NCBI GenBank assembly: GCA_937125135.1 | Contig: CAKZLD010000123.1 | Span: forward strand, 1 to 41,703 | From: an uncultured Ignavibacterium sp. | GTDB lineage: Bacteria > Bacteroidota > Ignavibacteria > Ignavibacteriales > Ignavibacteriaceae | Length of the DNA: 41,703 nucleotides | Reading direction: 5' to 3' | Shown: piece by piece, positions 10,060 to 20,502 of the stretch | How the letters are laid out: the number at the start of each line of letters is the position of its first letter | Numbering within the stretch: position 1 is the stretch's first letter | The notes under the pieces: generated by a model | Told to the model about the DNA's origin: nothing | What the model saw: only the letters and a program-made list of their open reading frames with translations | The model's database searches: none | Position numbers and translations under genes: made by a program

Positions 10060-11624
10060 TTTGGTTCCATTGTTAAAACAGGAATTATCATTTCTTCCAT
10101 CGAGATTCCTCCGTGCTGAAAAGTATCTTTGTAATAAGAGAGATATTTATGATAATCTGTCGGATAAACAAAATAATAATCTTCTTTCGCGATGATATAA
10201 TTTATCGTAACTCCAACTTTAGGAAGTTTGTAATCTTCACTATTCTTTATGAAAACAGCTTGTTTGTTTTCAGCTTTAAGATTTCTACCAAACTTAAATC
10301 TCAGATTAGTTGATGCTTCTTTATCTCCAAGAACTTTTGCTCCTCTTAAACATCTTATACTTCCGTGATCAGTTGTTAGAACAACCTTAACATTTTTCAT
10401 CTGCGAAATTGACTTTAACACATTGAATAAATATGAATGAATAAACCAGCTATTAGTTAACGATCTATAAGCTGATTCATCGGGAGCAATTTCTTTCAAG
10501 ATATCAGAATCAGATCTGCCGTGAGCAATCATATCGAGAAAATTTACAACAACTGCTGTTAAATGATTAGTCTGATAAGAGAAAATGTTTTGCTCAAAGT
10601 TTTTACCAACTTCCGGATCTATAATCTTAATGTATTTATAATCATTTCTTAACTTAATTTTTTTTCTTTCTAAAAGATGCCCGAACAACTCCTTTTCGTA
10701 TTTGTTCATTGTTTTTTCGTCTTCATTACGGTTTGTCCAATAATCAGGGAATCTTTTTTCAATTTCACTTGGAAATAAACCACTAAACAATGCGTTTCTT
10801 GCATAGGGAGTTGCAGTTGGAATTATGGAGTAATAATAATCTTTTTCGATTCTAAAAAATTCGTTCAAATGTTGTTCCATTATCATCCATTGGTCAAGAC
10901 GTAAACAATCAATAACAATGAAGAAGATTACTTTATTATCATCTTGAAGATGTTTGAATAAATACTTTTCAGCTATCTCCGGGCTTAAAGTTGGTCTGTT
11001 ATCTTTATCGGTTTTATTAAGCCAGTCAGGATAAAATCTTTCAACATATTTTGAAAACTCTTTGTTTGCTTCTTTAAATAAATCTGAAAGAGTTTGTTTT
11101 AAGCCGAGTTCAGGATGTTTATCGAGTTCAATTGACCAGTTAACAAGTTTTACATAAACATCAATCCAGTCAATATAATCTAGTTCATTAATTAACATCT
11201 GAGAGATTTTGTTAAAATCCTGCAAATAATCTTTTGCTGCATACTCGCCAACAATTTTTTTTGATTCCAATATTTTTTTACAAACCAGCAAAATCTGACT
11301 TGGATTAACCGGTTTTGTTAGATAATCATTTATTTTACCGCCGATAGCCTCATTCATCAAAGATTCTTCTTCTGATTTTGTTATCATCACAACCGGAATA
11401 GAAGAATTTATTTCTTTAATCCTTGATAAAGTTTCCAATCCACCCATACCTGCCATCATTTCATCGAGGAAAATTAAATCATACGATTTTTCTTTAATTG
11501 ATGTTAATGCATCCTCACCATTGGTAACTGTATCTACTTCATAACCTTTTTCAGAGAGAAAAATGATGTGCGATCTTAAAAGTTCTATTTCATCATCAAC
11601 CCATAAAATATTTTTCTTTTCCAT
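10056..11624 (-). CDS. porX: PorX: response regulator with PglZ phosphodiesterase domain (T9SS regulator)
   Basis: A 522-residue two-domain protein. Residues 1-125 form a receiver domain with acidic pair Asp10/Asp11, phospho-acceptor Asp54, Thr82 and Lys104. A helical linker follows, then a PglZ/alkaline-phosphatase-like domain from about 230, with metal and catalytic candidates Asp239 (VIDCLRLDQW), the Thr of PTATPYAR (269-276), Asp364/His368, Asp419/His420 (TTDHGS) and a late QHGG. This is the PorX architecture; in Porphyromonas PorX controls type IX secretion genes with PorY and SigP and hydrolyses cyclic oligonucleotides. Here it directly follows sprA by 8 bases. No PorY kinase or sigma factor is in the window. 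Confidence 0.93.
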   Translation of the reverse strand: MEKKNILWVDDEIELLRSHIIFLSEKGYEVDTVTNGEDALTSIKEKSYDLIFLDEMMAGMGGLETLSRIKEINSSIPVVMITKSEEESLMNEAIGGKINDYLTKPVNPSQILLVCKKILESKKIVGEYAAKDYLQDFNKISQMLINELDYIDWIDVYVKLVNWSIELDKHPELGLKQTLSDLFKEANKEFSKYVERFYPDWLNKTDKDNRPTLSPEIAEKYLFKHLQDDNKVIFFIVIDCLRLDQWMIMEQHLNEFFRIEKDYYYSIIPTATPYARNALFSGLFPSEIEKRFPDYWTNRNEDEKTMNKYEKELFGHLLERKKIKLRNDYKYIKIIDPEVGKNFEQNIFSYQTNHLTAVVVNFLDMIAHGRSDSDILKEIAPDESAYRSLTNSWFIHSYLFNVLKSISQMKNVKVVLTTDHGSIRCLRGAKVLGDKEASTNLRFKFGRNLKAENKQAVFIKNSEDYKLPKVGVTINYIIAKEDYYFVYPTDYHKYLSYYKDTFQHGGISMEEMIIPVLTMEPK

Positions 11625-11632
11625 AACTTCCT

Positions 11633-14600
11633 TTAATTAATAACTATATTTATATCAATACCTGCTTCATTTGTAGTAGTTGGAGGAATACGAGAAGCTC
11701 CTGACGGTTCAACAGAAGTTCTCTTGTAAAAAATTGATAAAGTTACTTTGGCACTCAAAATATATTTTATTCTTGGTTCTAAAGTTACTCTCGTTGTTCC
11801 GTCCTGAGGAATGCCTTCTTCACTGAAATTATTCATCTCAAATCTTACAATAGAATTTTTTGCCTGATTATAAGACAAACTGATTTCAATATCATTCTTT
11901 AATGAAACACCAAACAAAGGAATTTCAAAACCGGTTTTTGAATACTGCATTGTAAATCCAATGTCTCGGGTAAAAGTTTCATTGATGTTATTTGTAGTAA
12001 TGCCAAGATCATAGCTTGTTCTAGTTCCATATTTAATATTACCGATAAGATTACCAGACCATACTTCACCAAAAGATATATTCAATCCTGCTAATGGACT
12101 AAAGCCGTATTCTATTTTTTGTGTTTGAATTTCTTCAGCTCCATCTCTGTTCAGTTTCCAACCTTCATTGTAATTAGCTGTATAAGCGTGATCTAAAGAA
12201 ATTCTTTTTGCAATTGAACTAAGAAATGGCAATTTCTCTAATCCATCCCATGTAATTCTCCAGTTTGGTCTTGGAATATATTTAGAAAAATTCTGAAGAA
12301 AACTTAACTTAGATATTAAAGGGAAACTCTCGAAACCTTGTACAAATGCATTTGAAAGACTATTTGCCGGATCACCAGAACTTGGATTATACAATTCGTG
12401 AACTTTTTTTATACCACTATTTGAAAAAGGAAATAGAAAAAACGGAGGTAAAGAAAAAAATGATCTTGAGATTGTTCCGGATGAATTAATATTAGCTACA
12501 AATAAATTTCCATTCTCATCAACTGTTAGAGTAACGCTTTTATTAAGTGACCATCCAACTTTCCAGTTCAATTCTATTTTAGCACCTTCCCACAAAGGTC
12601 TGGAAGTTTTGAAATCCAAATTATTTTTTTGGCTGAAATTATCACTGAGATTAGTATTCGGAGCTGATACTCTTGGACCAGCATCATTAGACAATCCTAA
12701 CATAAATAATCTTGTAGGACCAGCATTTTCATTATAAAAAATTCCGAAGAAATTATTGAAGCCTGTTCCTTGTGCTTTCAGTCCGGATTTCGAAAGAGTA
12801 TTATCATTTGTAAAATTGGCACTGATTGTTTCGTAATCAAACAAAACTGTTTTTAGAAACAGTTTCAAGTAAGAAAATCCTTTTTCAATTGGCGAAGGAC
12901 CAGATGGTAAATTCACCGAGTCTTGAAATTCTCCAACTTCAGTTGTATCTGAATTTTGAATATTTATAGTCGAAATATTTTTATTTGTAATAACCGTGTT
13001 TTGCTGAGGATTAGTATCAACAAACAACGGCGCAAATAATGCTTTTAATCTAAAATTCAGACCTAAATTCGATCTGTTATTGAAACCAGCACTTCTACCT
13101 AATTGCTCTTGTCTAAAATCATAATCCCATTGATAACCTGCCGAGTAACCAGCTGAAATCGAAAGGAATTTATTTAAATCAAAAATTGAAGGTAATCGTG
13201 GGTTAGTTCTTAAATCGAGAGTTTGTTGATATCTAAAATCTTTTCCGAAAAATTTATTTGTAAAAATGTCCTTCCAAATTTCACTTTCAGGTCTTTCATT
13301 ACCCATCGCATCCAATTCAACATTAGCAAGCGAAGAACTTATATTAAGATTATAGCTTGTGGTTAAATTTATAAATCCGCCTTCTGTAATTTTCCAGTTT
13401 AATGTCGCACCTCGTTGAGTTGTAAAATCTCTTGAAATTGCTTCTTCTGTTTCAGTAAATTGATTTGTTACCGGATTAAAAGTTGATCTGGATTTACTTA
13501 CATTTTTATTTCTTTTAACTGACAAAGTGAAATTAAAACTCTGTGGAGTAAAGAAAATTTTTAAGTTTGAATAATCTTTTAATAAGGCAAAGAATGTCCC
13601 TAAGATTGGAATATTAATCGGTTGAAAGAAATAATCTGGACTTAAATTTAATGCATAGTTTGCATTCACATTCCAAATCCAATTTAATGATCTTTCAATA
13701 GCTGGGCTTCTTGAATAAGTCTTATTGTAGTTGACGCCAAAAGTGAGCGAGTTAAATGTATCTCTAATCAACCACCATGAAGATGGTATCTTGATTCTGA
13801 TATTCGAAGCTGACCATGTATCAGAAATCGTTTCTGTTTCAGATTCTTCTCTCAACTGCTGAGGTGTTTTTGCTTTTCCTGTTGTATCATTATTGTAAAT
13901 TTCCTGTTGACGTTTTACAGCTTCATCAACGTTTATATCTGTATTTGGTAAGTATAATGGTTTGCCTTTTTGTTCTGTATGAGAATAATTAATTCTAAAA
14001 TTACTTTCTGGCAGAGAGATAGGAATTAACTTCAATAAATTCAAATCGGTAGATAAAGACCAATTTGTATTATCAACACGAGATCCAAATCTTTCTGAGA
14101 GTCTGTGGAAATAAGGATCTTTTTTACTATATGTAAAATTAACGGTTAAAAGATCTGCAAGTTTTAATGAGGTATTGATACTATAAGCCCACCCGGGAGA
14201 ATCGTCAGCACCGACAACTCTTAATTCATTAACCCATAACTGACCGGATAAATCACCCTGATTAAAATTGTTATTAAGATTATAAATACCGACAGAGAAA
14301 AATTTAATTGTAGTCAGTGATGGATTTCCTTTGAACGAATAATAGTGGAATGGTTTTCCTTCTACGGGAAATTTTCTATCCAGATTTGTTGAATCTAATC
14401 TAATCTGTTTAATTGCAGTAATCTTCTCAAAATCGATAGTTATTTCGTTCCATCCTGGGAGAATTGGTTTTCGATATTCATAATAATTATTTGTATCTGT
14501 ACCAAATCGAAAATATACTTCTGTTGAATACTTATAGCTTCCACCTAATGTGTCATTGTATGATATTGATCCGGGAATATTATTCTTATCGCCATGAACG

Positions 14601-17600
14601 AACAATTTCATTTGTTTATAATTAAATACATCTAAAGGTCTGAACAAATATTTAACAGCTTCTCTATTTTGTCCATCAGGTAAACCATTCAATATCAAAT
14701 TTAATGATTGTTCATTTCTTAAAATATTTTCATCTGGTCTTGTTCTATCTCTTTCCTGAAATACTCCGGGCGGACTTGAATATTCCGGATTTTCTTCTAT
14801 ACTCACAACAGACACCGATAAAACTGTATCAGCTTTATTAAGTTTTTGCCACTGGCTTCCCACTAAATTAAATTCTCCTATTCTATAATGAACCCTATTC
14901 GTTACTCCAGTGAGAAAGATTCTAATAAATTCAATATTTGAAAAAGTGGCATCACCAATATTTTTTTGAAAATCTTTCAATGGAATTCTAAACAAGTACC
15001 AGTTAAATTCTGTTAATCCACCACCTGCAATAAATGGATTTCTTGAAGCAACAGTATCTAATGGAACTTCATATCTAAAGAAACTTGTTGCATTATCAAG
15101 ATTACCATTTCTGTTTAAGTCTTCCGTATCGGGAATTCTTCCAATATCTGTTAATACGGCATTTCCTTGAGTTCCATTTATATTAAAATAATCGAAAATG
15201 TTAGGAGGATTGCTTCTTTGGAAAAAGAAATTATCTCCTGATGGATCAGATTTAGTGCTTTGATATTGAATTCTCTCCTGATCATCAAAGAATCCATCTA
15301 TTCCTGTATCTTCTTTCCCTTCAGTATCTATTGCATCATTTCTATCTTTATCTTCGGTGTCTAATCTGTTATTAGGAATAACATCTTCACTAATTCTTCC
15401 TAAATCAATATACATTTTAGCATTCGGTTCGGCATCAAGAACCTGCATCCAGAATTCAATAAACTCTATATTTTCCTGATCGAGATTACTTGCAGTTGAA
15501 GAAAGGGCTTTCATATGTCCACCCCAGACTTTTGATCTTTCTGCTAAATTGGGAACCCAATTATAAGTACCGGGTGTGTCTGGCATAAAAACTACATCCA
15601 TAACGGTAACATTATAATCAGAACGGGCTACTTGTTTTCGGTCACCATAAATCTGTTGAACAGTAACATTTGAAGGCGTTTCATTGAACCAAAAAGTTTT
15701 TCCTTTGTAAGGCATCTTTTCAGCTCTGCTTAAATTTGGTAAATTATTCAATGAATCCGGAGCACTCAAATCTCTCCATGAAGTATAAGATACTCCAATA
15801 GGAATTGTTCTTTTTGCACCCTCAAAATCATCAATGTAAGCAATACTCTTACCGCCATCAGAAGCAATAGTACTTTTCTTTGTGTTGGGATCAGGATTTA
15901 TATAAGCAAATTCACCTGTGAGATTGAAGGTTGACATTTCTCTTGTTGAGAATACTTTATCTATCGAACGTGTAATAAAAGGTAAATCTGCAGAAGTATT
16001 GAAATCCAAACCATAAATAGTATTACTTAATGGTTCTTCTCCGATTCTCACTTTATCACTGAGAGTTTGTTGATTCAAATTCAGAATTGAAAAACCAAGA
16101 TTTGTTTTCTTAGAAAATTCATAAACGCCACGAGCTCCTAACAAAGTTTTTGAAGCTAATTGGAAAAGATCATTTTGTTCATAAGTAATTCTTAAATTTG
16201 CCCCTGGCACCAAAGCAGCACTATTAGTAATTGTAAGCTGACCACTGTTATAGTCTATTCTGTAATCAACTCCTTCTTTAAGTGGTCTGCCATCCAAAGT
16301 TACTTTCACTGAATTTTCGACGAGATTAAATCCAAGCTGATAACTGGCTGATGATGAACCGGAACTTTTTCCAACCAGTACCCATTTATCTTTTGCTTTA
16401 TCTTGTTGAGCGATAGTTTTTAATGTGTCATAAATTGTTTGATAAGTATATTCAGAAGGAATTCCAACTGGCAAATCTGTTCCAAATGGTTCAAGTTTAG
16501 GGAAAATTACTTCACCTGTTTCTGTGAATACTGTAATGTTCGGACGGAAATCGAATTTGTTATCTGGATTCGGTTGTTTACTCGCATCAAGTAAATCTAA
16601 ACCGAAAGAATTAAGAAATCTTACATTACCAATTTCTCTTATTGGTTCAGCTCCAGAGATCTCATATCTTATTTCAAATTCAAAACCTTCTTCTCTAATT
16701 CTTGTAACTCCGGTTGGATAGATGTTTTTAAGCTGCAATTTCCAAGCAGTTTTATACTGTGGTTGAAGATTTTTAGGCTTAATTAATTTAAGAACCATTC
16801 TTCGGGTTGTATTTGTATCACCGGGCGACAGCCATTCTCCGAAGTATTGATCATTTGCAGTACCTGGACCATTTTCTCTTCCGTAAGATACCGCAATAAC
16901 ATCATTGTCATTTATCGGTGTTTTGAAAGTTAAGAATCCAGTCTCTCTTTGTACTATGTAGTCAACTCCCTCCTGAAGAAGCAAAAACCTTCCTGCTTCC
17001 TGAACACCGGGTATTGGATTTGTAAGTGGCTCCCGAAAGCTTTCAGGATAAGATTGATTCCTACTTATGGCTGGTAAATCAATATAAGCATTCGCTTCAC
17101 GTTCTCTTGATTTATCAGTAGAAATAACACTAATAGATTTCCAAACCTGAACTTCTGTAACAAGATAAGTATTATTGACGATTGGTGTAGGACTTCCAAA
17201 ATAATTGTTAAAAATATTTAATGTTTTACTTGCATAAACCGTATCTAGAAAGTAGTGATTGGTTGAATAATCGTAAGCTCTTTTTTGAAATTCAGCAGCA
17301 GTAGTTCCGCCTGAAACTTCAACTTCTTTTGTTTCACCTTTTTTCTGACTTGCTAATGTGGTTAAAGAAAATGGTCCCATTTTAAACAGAGCTTTTACTC
17401 CAAACAATGCTTCACTACCACCGACTAAAGGTGCTGTTTGTAGTGAAACATTTCCGGCTTCAATTGATTGAATAATCTCATCTTCATAACCAGTGTACTT
17501 TATTTTCAGTTGGTTTTCATACTCGAAAGTTCTCTCTGTATTCCAATCCGCAGAGATGTTCAGTTTATCTCCGATTGTACCATTTACATTTATTTGAACT

Positions 17601-18559
17601 TGCTGTTTAAAATCAGGTTCGTTTCGCGTATTACCTAATCTGGAGGCTGTGACGCCTTCGGTAGTTTCACTTCTCCAAGCTCCGTGAATTTGAACTGCTC
17701 CACCAATTTTCAAGCTTATTTTTGGTTCACCAAAAATGCTTAATACCCCAACCTTAGGAAGTGGAATTTCAAAATCAGTAAAACTTTTCATCAGTTCCTG
17801 TAAACCTAACTTTTTATCTTTCAATTCATAAGCGTATCCTAGTGATTCCCAATTTTTACGTTCTTCGATTTTCAAACGTTCGTTAATATATTCTTCAATT
17901 GGCATTCTAAGTAAAAGTTTGCTGTCTTTACCGCCAATCATTTCACGAATTTCGACAAACTTTCCTGTTGAGTCTATAGTAATTTTTCTTTGTTTTATAG
18001 TAGGCGAAGGTTCAACAAAGAATTTTGAAAGTTTTTTTTGCTTTAATCTAACCACAGGAAAATCTTCGCGTTGATATCGGAAATATTCAAGACGAGCTGT
18101 TGAATCTCTAGACCATTCTACTAACCGCAAGGAATCTTTATTTACTTTGACAGGAATTGAATCAATTACTGAAACGCTTGAAGTATCTTCAATTGAAATA
18201 AAAGAAGAGTCTATATCATTGGTATCCGTAGGAGATAATACATTTTTAAGACTTAATTTAAGGTTTTCACTATCATCCTGATCAGTTTTATTTAATTCGA
18301 TTTGATTATCTCTTCCTTTTTCAGAAAAATGGGAATCCATCACTGAGTGATTTGAGAGATTATTTTCTGGACTATAACTAGACTGATTTTCTAAAAACAA
18401 GAAGAGCATATCAGTCCACAATTTTTTATCAGGTTTTGTGTAAGAATTCGACATAAATCCAAGATTGATACCTGAATAAAAAATCAAAACTGATCCTAGA
18501 AGGATTTGAATAGAATCTCTAACTGAAAATTTTTTGTTTGTTCTTTTGATAAGGAACAC
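11633..18559 (-). CDS. sprA: SprA (Sov): giant outer-membrane translocon of the type IX secretion system
   Basis: A 2308-residue protein, close to the roughly 2400 residues of Flavobacterium SprA. After a short cytoplasmic N-terminus there is a signal-anchor-like hydrophobic segment (about residues 17-34), then a Ser/Asp-rich stretch and a very long region of alternating beta strands with large extracellular insertions. SprA_N-type segments are recognisable (for example QIHGAWRS, DYNSGQLTITN, YIDDFEGAKRTIPIG, NELRVVGADDSPGWAYS). SprA forms the 36-strand barrel through which type IX clients cross the outer membrane. The frame opens just after a TAG, so the GTG at 18559 is the only plausible start before the hydrophobic segment; it has no clear Shine-Dalgarno. 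It is the first gene of the string that runs to accD. Confidence 0.95.
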   Translation of the reverse strand: MFLIKRTNKKFSVRDSIQILLGSVLIFYSGINLGFMSNSYTKPDKKLWTDMLFLFLENQSSYSPENNLSNHSVMDSHFSEKGRDNQIELNKTDQDDSENLKLSLKNVLSPTDTNDIDSSFISIEDTSSVSVIDSIPVKVNKDSLRLVEWSRDSTARLEYFRYQREDFPVVRLKQKKLSKFFVEPSPTIKQRKITIDSTGKFVEIREMIGGKDSKLLLRMPIEEYINERLKIEERKNWESLGYAYELKDKKLGLQELMKSFTDFEIPLPKVGVLSIFGEPKISLKIGGAVQIHGAWRSETTEGVTASRLGNTRNEPDFKQQVQINVNGTIGDKLNISADWNTERTFEYENQLKIKYTGYEDEIIQSIEAGNVSLQTAPLVGGSEALFGVKALFKMGPFSLTTLASQKKGETKEVEVSGGTTAAEFQKRAYDYSTNHYFLDTVYASKTLNIFNNYFGSPTPIVNNTYLVTEVQVWKSISVISTDKSREREANAYIDLPAISRNQSYPESFREPLTNPIPGVQEAGRFLLLQEGVDYIVQRETGFLTFKTPINDNDVIAVSYGRENGPGTANDQYFGEWLSPGDTNTTRRMVLKLIKPKNLQPQYKTAWKLQLKNIYPTGVTRIREEGFEFEIRYEISGAEPIREIGNVRFLNSFGLDLLDASKQPNPDNKFDFRPNITVFTETGEVIFPKLEPFGTDLPVGIPSEYTYQTIYDTLKTIAQQDKAKDKWVLVGKSSGSSSASYQLGFNLVENSVKVTLDGRPLKEGVDYRIDYNSGQLTITNSAALVPGANLRITYEQNDLFQLASKTLLGARGVYEFSKKTNLGFSILNLNQQTLSDKVRIGEEPLSNTIYGLDFNTSADLPFITRSIDKVFSTREMSTFNLTGEFAYINPDPNTKKSTIASDGGKSIAYIDDFEGAKRTIPIGVSYTSWRDLSAPDSLNNLPNLSRAEKMPYKGKTFWFNETPSNVTVQQIYGDRKQVARSDYNVTVMDVVFMPDTPGTYNWVPNLAERSKVWGGHMKALSSTASNLDQENIEFIEFWMQVLDAEPNAKMYIDLGRISEDVIPNNRLDTEDKDRNDAIDTEGKEDTGIDGFFDDQERIQYQSTKSDPSGDNFFFQRSNPPNIFDYFNINGTQGNAVLTDIGRIPDTEDLNRNGNLDNATSFFRYEVPLDTVASRNPFIAGGGLTEFNWYLFRIPLKDFQKNIGDATFSNIEFIRIFLTGVTNRVHYRIGEFNLVGSQWQKLNKADTVLSVSVVSIEENPEYSSPPGVFQERDRTRPDENILRNEQSLNLILNGLPDGQNREAVKYLFRPLDVFNYKQMKLFVHGDKNNIPGSISYNDTLGGSYKYSTEVYFRFGTDTNNYYEYRKPILPGWNEITIDFEKITAIKQIRLDSTNLDRKFPVEGKPFHYYSFKGNPSLTTIKFFSVGIYNLNNNFNQGDLSGQLWVNELRVVGADDSPGWAYSINTSLKLADLLTVNFTYSKKDPYFHRLSERFGSRVDNTNWSLSTDLNLLKLIPISLPESNFRINYSHTEQKGKPLYLPNTDINVDEAVKRQQEIYNNDTTGKAKTPQQLREESETETISDTWSASNIRIKIPSSWWLIRDTFNSLTFGVNYNKTYSRSPAIERSLNWIWNVNANYALNLSPDYFFQPINIPILGTFFALLKDYSNLKIFFTPQSFNFTLSVKRNKNVSKSRSTFNPVTNQFTETEEAISRDFTTQRGATLNWKITEGGFINLTTSYNLNISSSLANVELDAMGNERPESEIWKDIFTNKFFGKDFRYQQTLDLRTNPRLPSIFDLNKFLSISAGYSAGYQWDYDFRQEQLGRSAGFNNRSNLGLNFRLKALFAPLFVDTNPQQNTVITNKNISTINIQNSDTTEVGEFQDSVNLPSGPSPIEKGFSYLKLFLKTVLFDYETISANFTNDNTLSKSGLKAQGTGFNNFFGIFYNENAGPTRLFMLGLSNDAGPRVSAPNTNLSDNFSQKNNLDFKTSRPLWEGAKIELNWKVGWSLNKSVTLTVDENGNLFVANINSSGTISRSFFSLPPFFLFPFSNSGIKKVHELYNPSSGDPANSLSNAFVQGFESFPLISKLSFLQNFSKYIPRPNWRITWDGLEKLPFLSSIAKRISLDHAYTANYNEGWKLNRDGAEEIQTQKIEYGFSPLAGLNISFGEVWSGNLIGNIKYGTRTSYDLGITTNNINETFTRDIGFTMQYSKTGFEIPLFGVSLKNDIEISLSYNQAKNSIVRFEMNNFSEEGIPQDGTTRVTLEPRIKYILSAKVTLSIFYKRTSVEPSGASRIPPTTTNEAGIDINIVIN

Positions 18560-18651
18560 CTAACAAAATGTTATTCAAAATAGTAGATGTTGATTCGATA
18601 TGACTCCGATTATTTTGAGATAATTTGAATGTAAATCATAAAATTTTAATG

Positions 18652-18665
18652 TGTTTAATTAAACA
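18652..18665. repeat. 14-base perfect palindrome upstream of sprA
   Basis: TGTTTAATTAAACA is perfectly self-complementary and lies 93 bases before the sprA start, in the 152-base gap after the cupin gene. It could be an operator, but such palindromes are expected by chance a few times in AT-rich DNA of this size. A looser inverted repeat (ATTGAAA-A-TTTCAAT) lies just to its right. Confidence 0.3.
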
Positions 18666-18711
18666 TAAATTTATTGAAAATTTCAATTAAGGCAATTTTT
18701 CGTGCATAAAT

Positions 18712-19209
18712 TTAATCAACTCTAGTGAATTTTCGAATAACTGCTTCGTGTTGAGGAAATAATTTTATCAATTGATCTCTTTTTGCTAATTCAAAATCTT
18801 CAAAGTCAAAACCCGGCGAGACAGTACAACCAATAAGAGAAAAAGAATTTTTATTAATTACTTCTGCAGCAAACCAGCAATCTTTTTTTATTGTAAACTG
18901 AAAAACTTCATTCTCTTTACCAAATAAAATTTCTGACAAATTCCCAAACTCATCAATGATAAAAATTCTCAAATCCGAGCCGTCATAAAAATGCCAGATT
19001 TCATCAGAATTTAATTTGTGAAAATTTGATTTATCATTTCCCTCTAATAAAAAATAAATAGATGTTGAATAGTTACGTTTCTTTTTACTTAGGGAATAAT
19101 CCGGGATAATGAAATGTTCACCAGAGCGATATACTTCTTTGTAATAACCACCTTCGGGATGTTTGTTTAAGTCCAACTTTTCAATGTAATATTTTGCTTT
19201 GTCATTCAT
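18712..19209 (-). CDS. DUF985 cupin-fold protein
   Basis: A 165-residue single-domain protein with the DUF985 (cupin_5) signatures HPEGGYYKEVYRS (17-29), STSIYFLLEG, SDEIWHFYDGSDLRIFIID and near the end GCTVSPGFDFEDFELA. The fold is a jelly-roll that binds a metal or small ligand; no enzymatic role is established for the family. It starts 4 bases after the hpnE stop, so it is probably the third gene of the hpnD-hpnE transcript, though DUF985 proteins occur in many contexts and a link to isoprenoids is only positional. Confidence 0.85.
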   Translation of the reverse strand: MNDKAKYYIEKLDLNKHPEGGYYKEVYRSGEHFIIPDYSLSKKKRNYSTSIYFLLEGNDKSNFHKLNSDEIWHFYDGSDLRIFIIDEFGNLSEILFGKENEVFQFTIKKDCWFAAEVINKNSFSLIGCTVSPGFDFEDFELAKRDQLIKLFPQHEAVIRKFTRVD

Positions 19210-19212
19210 AAT

Positions 19213-20502
19213 TTAACTCTTGTTGAAACTATCGTTAATAATTTCTTCTGCTGCAATTCTGCCACTTTTAATTGCTCCTTCTATTGTTGATGGAAGCTTC
19301 GTATCTGTCCAATCTCCGGCTAAAAATAAATTGCTTATAATGGTTTTAGATTTAAACCTTTTTTCAAGAATTTCTTTTGAAGGAATGAATGTAGCTCTTT
19401 TTTCTTTGATAATTAAAATTCGGATAATCTCTTTTGATAATCCTGGAATAAATTTATCTAATTCATCTGAAATAATTTCCTCAATTTCATTTTTAGATTT
19501 TTCAACTAAATTGATTGCATTGCTTATTGTAATATTAATAAAACTACCTTTATTAAAAATCCAGTGTATCGGTGAATTAACAACAGAATAAAAAGGTTCA
19601 GTTAAAGGATTTGAATTTAGCCACACATAGATATTAACAATTGGCGAATATGTTATTTCTAAATTATGCGTATTTAGAATATTAAAAGATTTAAATGAAT
19701 AAAATGGAACAGCAATTAAGTAATAGTCAAAGTCCTTAAAGTTTCTCTTATTAGTTTGAACTCCAATGATTTTATTATCATCAATAAAAATTTTCTCGCA
19801 CTTTTCTGATTTATAAAATTTCACATTATTTCTAAATAAGAATTTTTCAGCTGGATTAATGAAAGTTTCATTTAAAGAATATTTGGGTAAAATTATTTTG
19901 AATGAATTTCCTCCTGTCCAAAATATTTGTTTTAATATATCACAAAACAACTTTGCTGAGGCTATTTCAGTAGAAATATTTAGTGCACCGACGCAGATAA
20001 TTTCCCAAAATATATTAGTTGAATTTTGTGTTTGATTTTCTTTTAACAACCAATCTTTTACTGTTAAATCATTTAGAGAATTTGAATCAATAAATTTTAG
20101 TTTGAGAAGTAATTTGATCAATGAAATTTTATCATTAAAAGATAGCAACTCAAAAAAGATAAAGCCATGTAATAAATTAAGAGGATAAAAAAAGTTTACA
20201 GATTTGAGCTTAAATATTTTAAAGTCTTGTAGGAGGTAATTAATGGAAAATTGTTCTTGAATTTTTAATGAATCAACAGAAGAAATTAACCTTAGAAAAT
20301 TCAAAGTTTCAAAGTAACACCCCAAAAGAATATGCTGACCATTATCTATTTCAACTCCTGTAGCTCTATCCTGTGTGGAATGAGTTTTACCTCCAAGCTT
20401 ATTTGTTGATTCTAATAAAGTTACATCAAAATTATTATGAGAAAGATAAGCAGCAGCGGTTAAACCGGATAATCCACCACCAATTACTAAAACTTTTTTC
20501 AT
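19213..20502 (-). CDS. hpnE: Squalene-associated FAD-dependent desaturase (HpnE-like)
   Basis: A 429-residue amine-oxidase-fold flavoprotein. The Rossmann motif VLVIGGGLSGLTAAAYL sits at residues 4-20, followed by the Glu that binds ribose and LGGKTHS; the segment EIDNGQHILLGCY is typical of HpnE. The C-terminal FAD motif LFLAGDWTDTKLPSTIEGAIKSG is present. HpnE converts hydroxysqualene to squalene in the HpnC-HpnD-HpnE route; the same superfamily includes carotenoid desaturases, so a carotenoid role cannot be excluded. Its start overlaps the end of the synthase gene by 4 bases, indicating translational coupling. Confidence 0.87.
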   Translation of the reverse strand: MKKVLVIGGGLSGLTAAAYLSHNNFDVTLLESTNKLGGKTHSTQDRATGVEIDNGQHILLGCYFETLNFLRLISSVDSLKIQEQFSINYLLQDFKIFKLKSVNFFYPLNLLHGFIFFELLSFNDKISLIKLLLKLKFIDSNSLNDLTVKDWLLKENQTQNSTNIFWEIICVGALNISTEIASAKLFCDILKQIFWTGGNSFKIILPKYSLNETFINPAEKFLFRNNVKFYKSEKCEKIFIDDNKIIGVQTNKRNFKDFDYYLIAVPFYSFKSFNILNTHNLEITYSPIVNIYVWLNSNPLTEPFYSVVNSPIHWIFNKGSFINITISNAINLVEKSKNEIEEIISDELDKFIPGLSKEIIRILIIKEKRATFIPSKEILEKRFKSKTIISNLFLAGDWTDTKLPSTIEGAIKSGRIAAEEIINDSFNKS

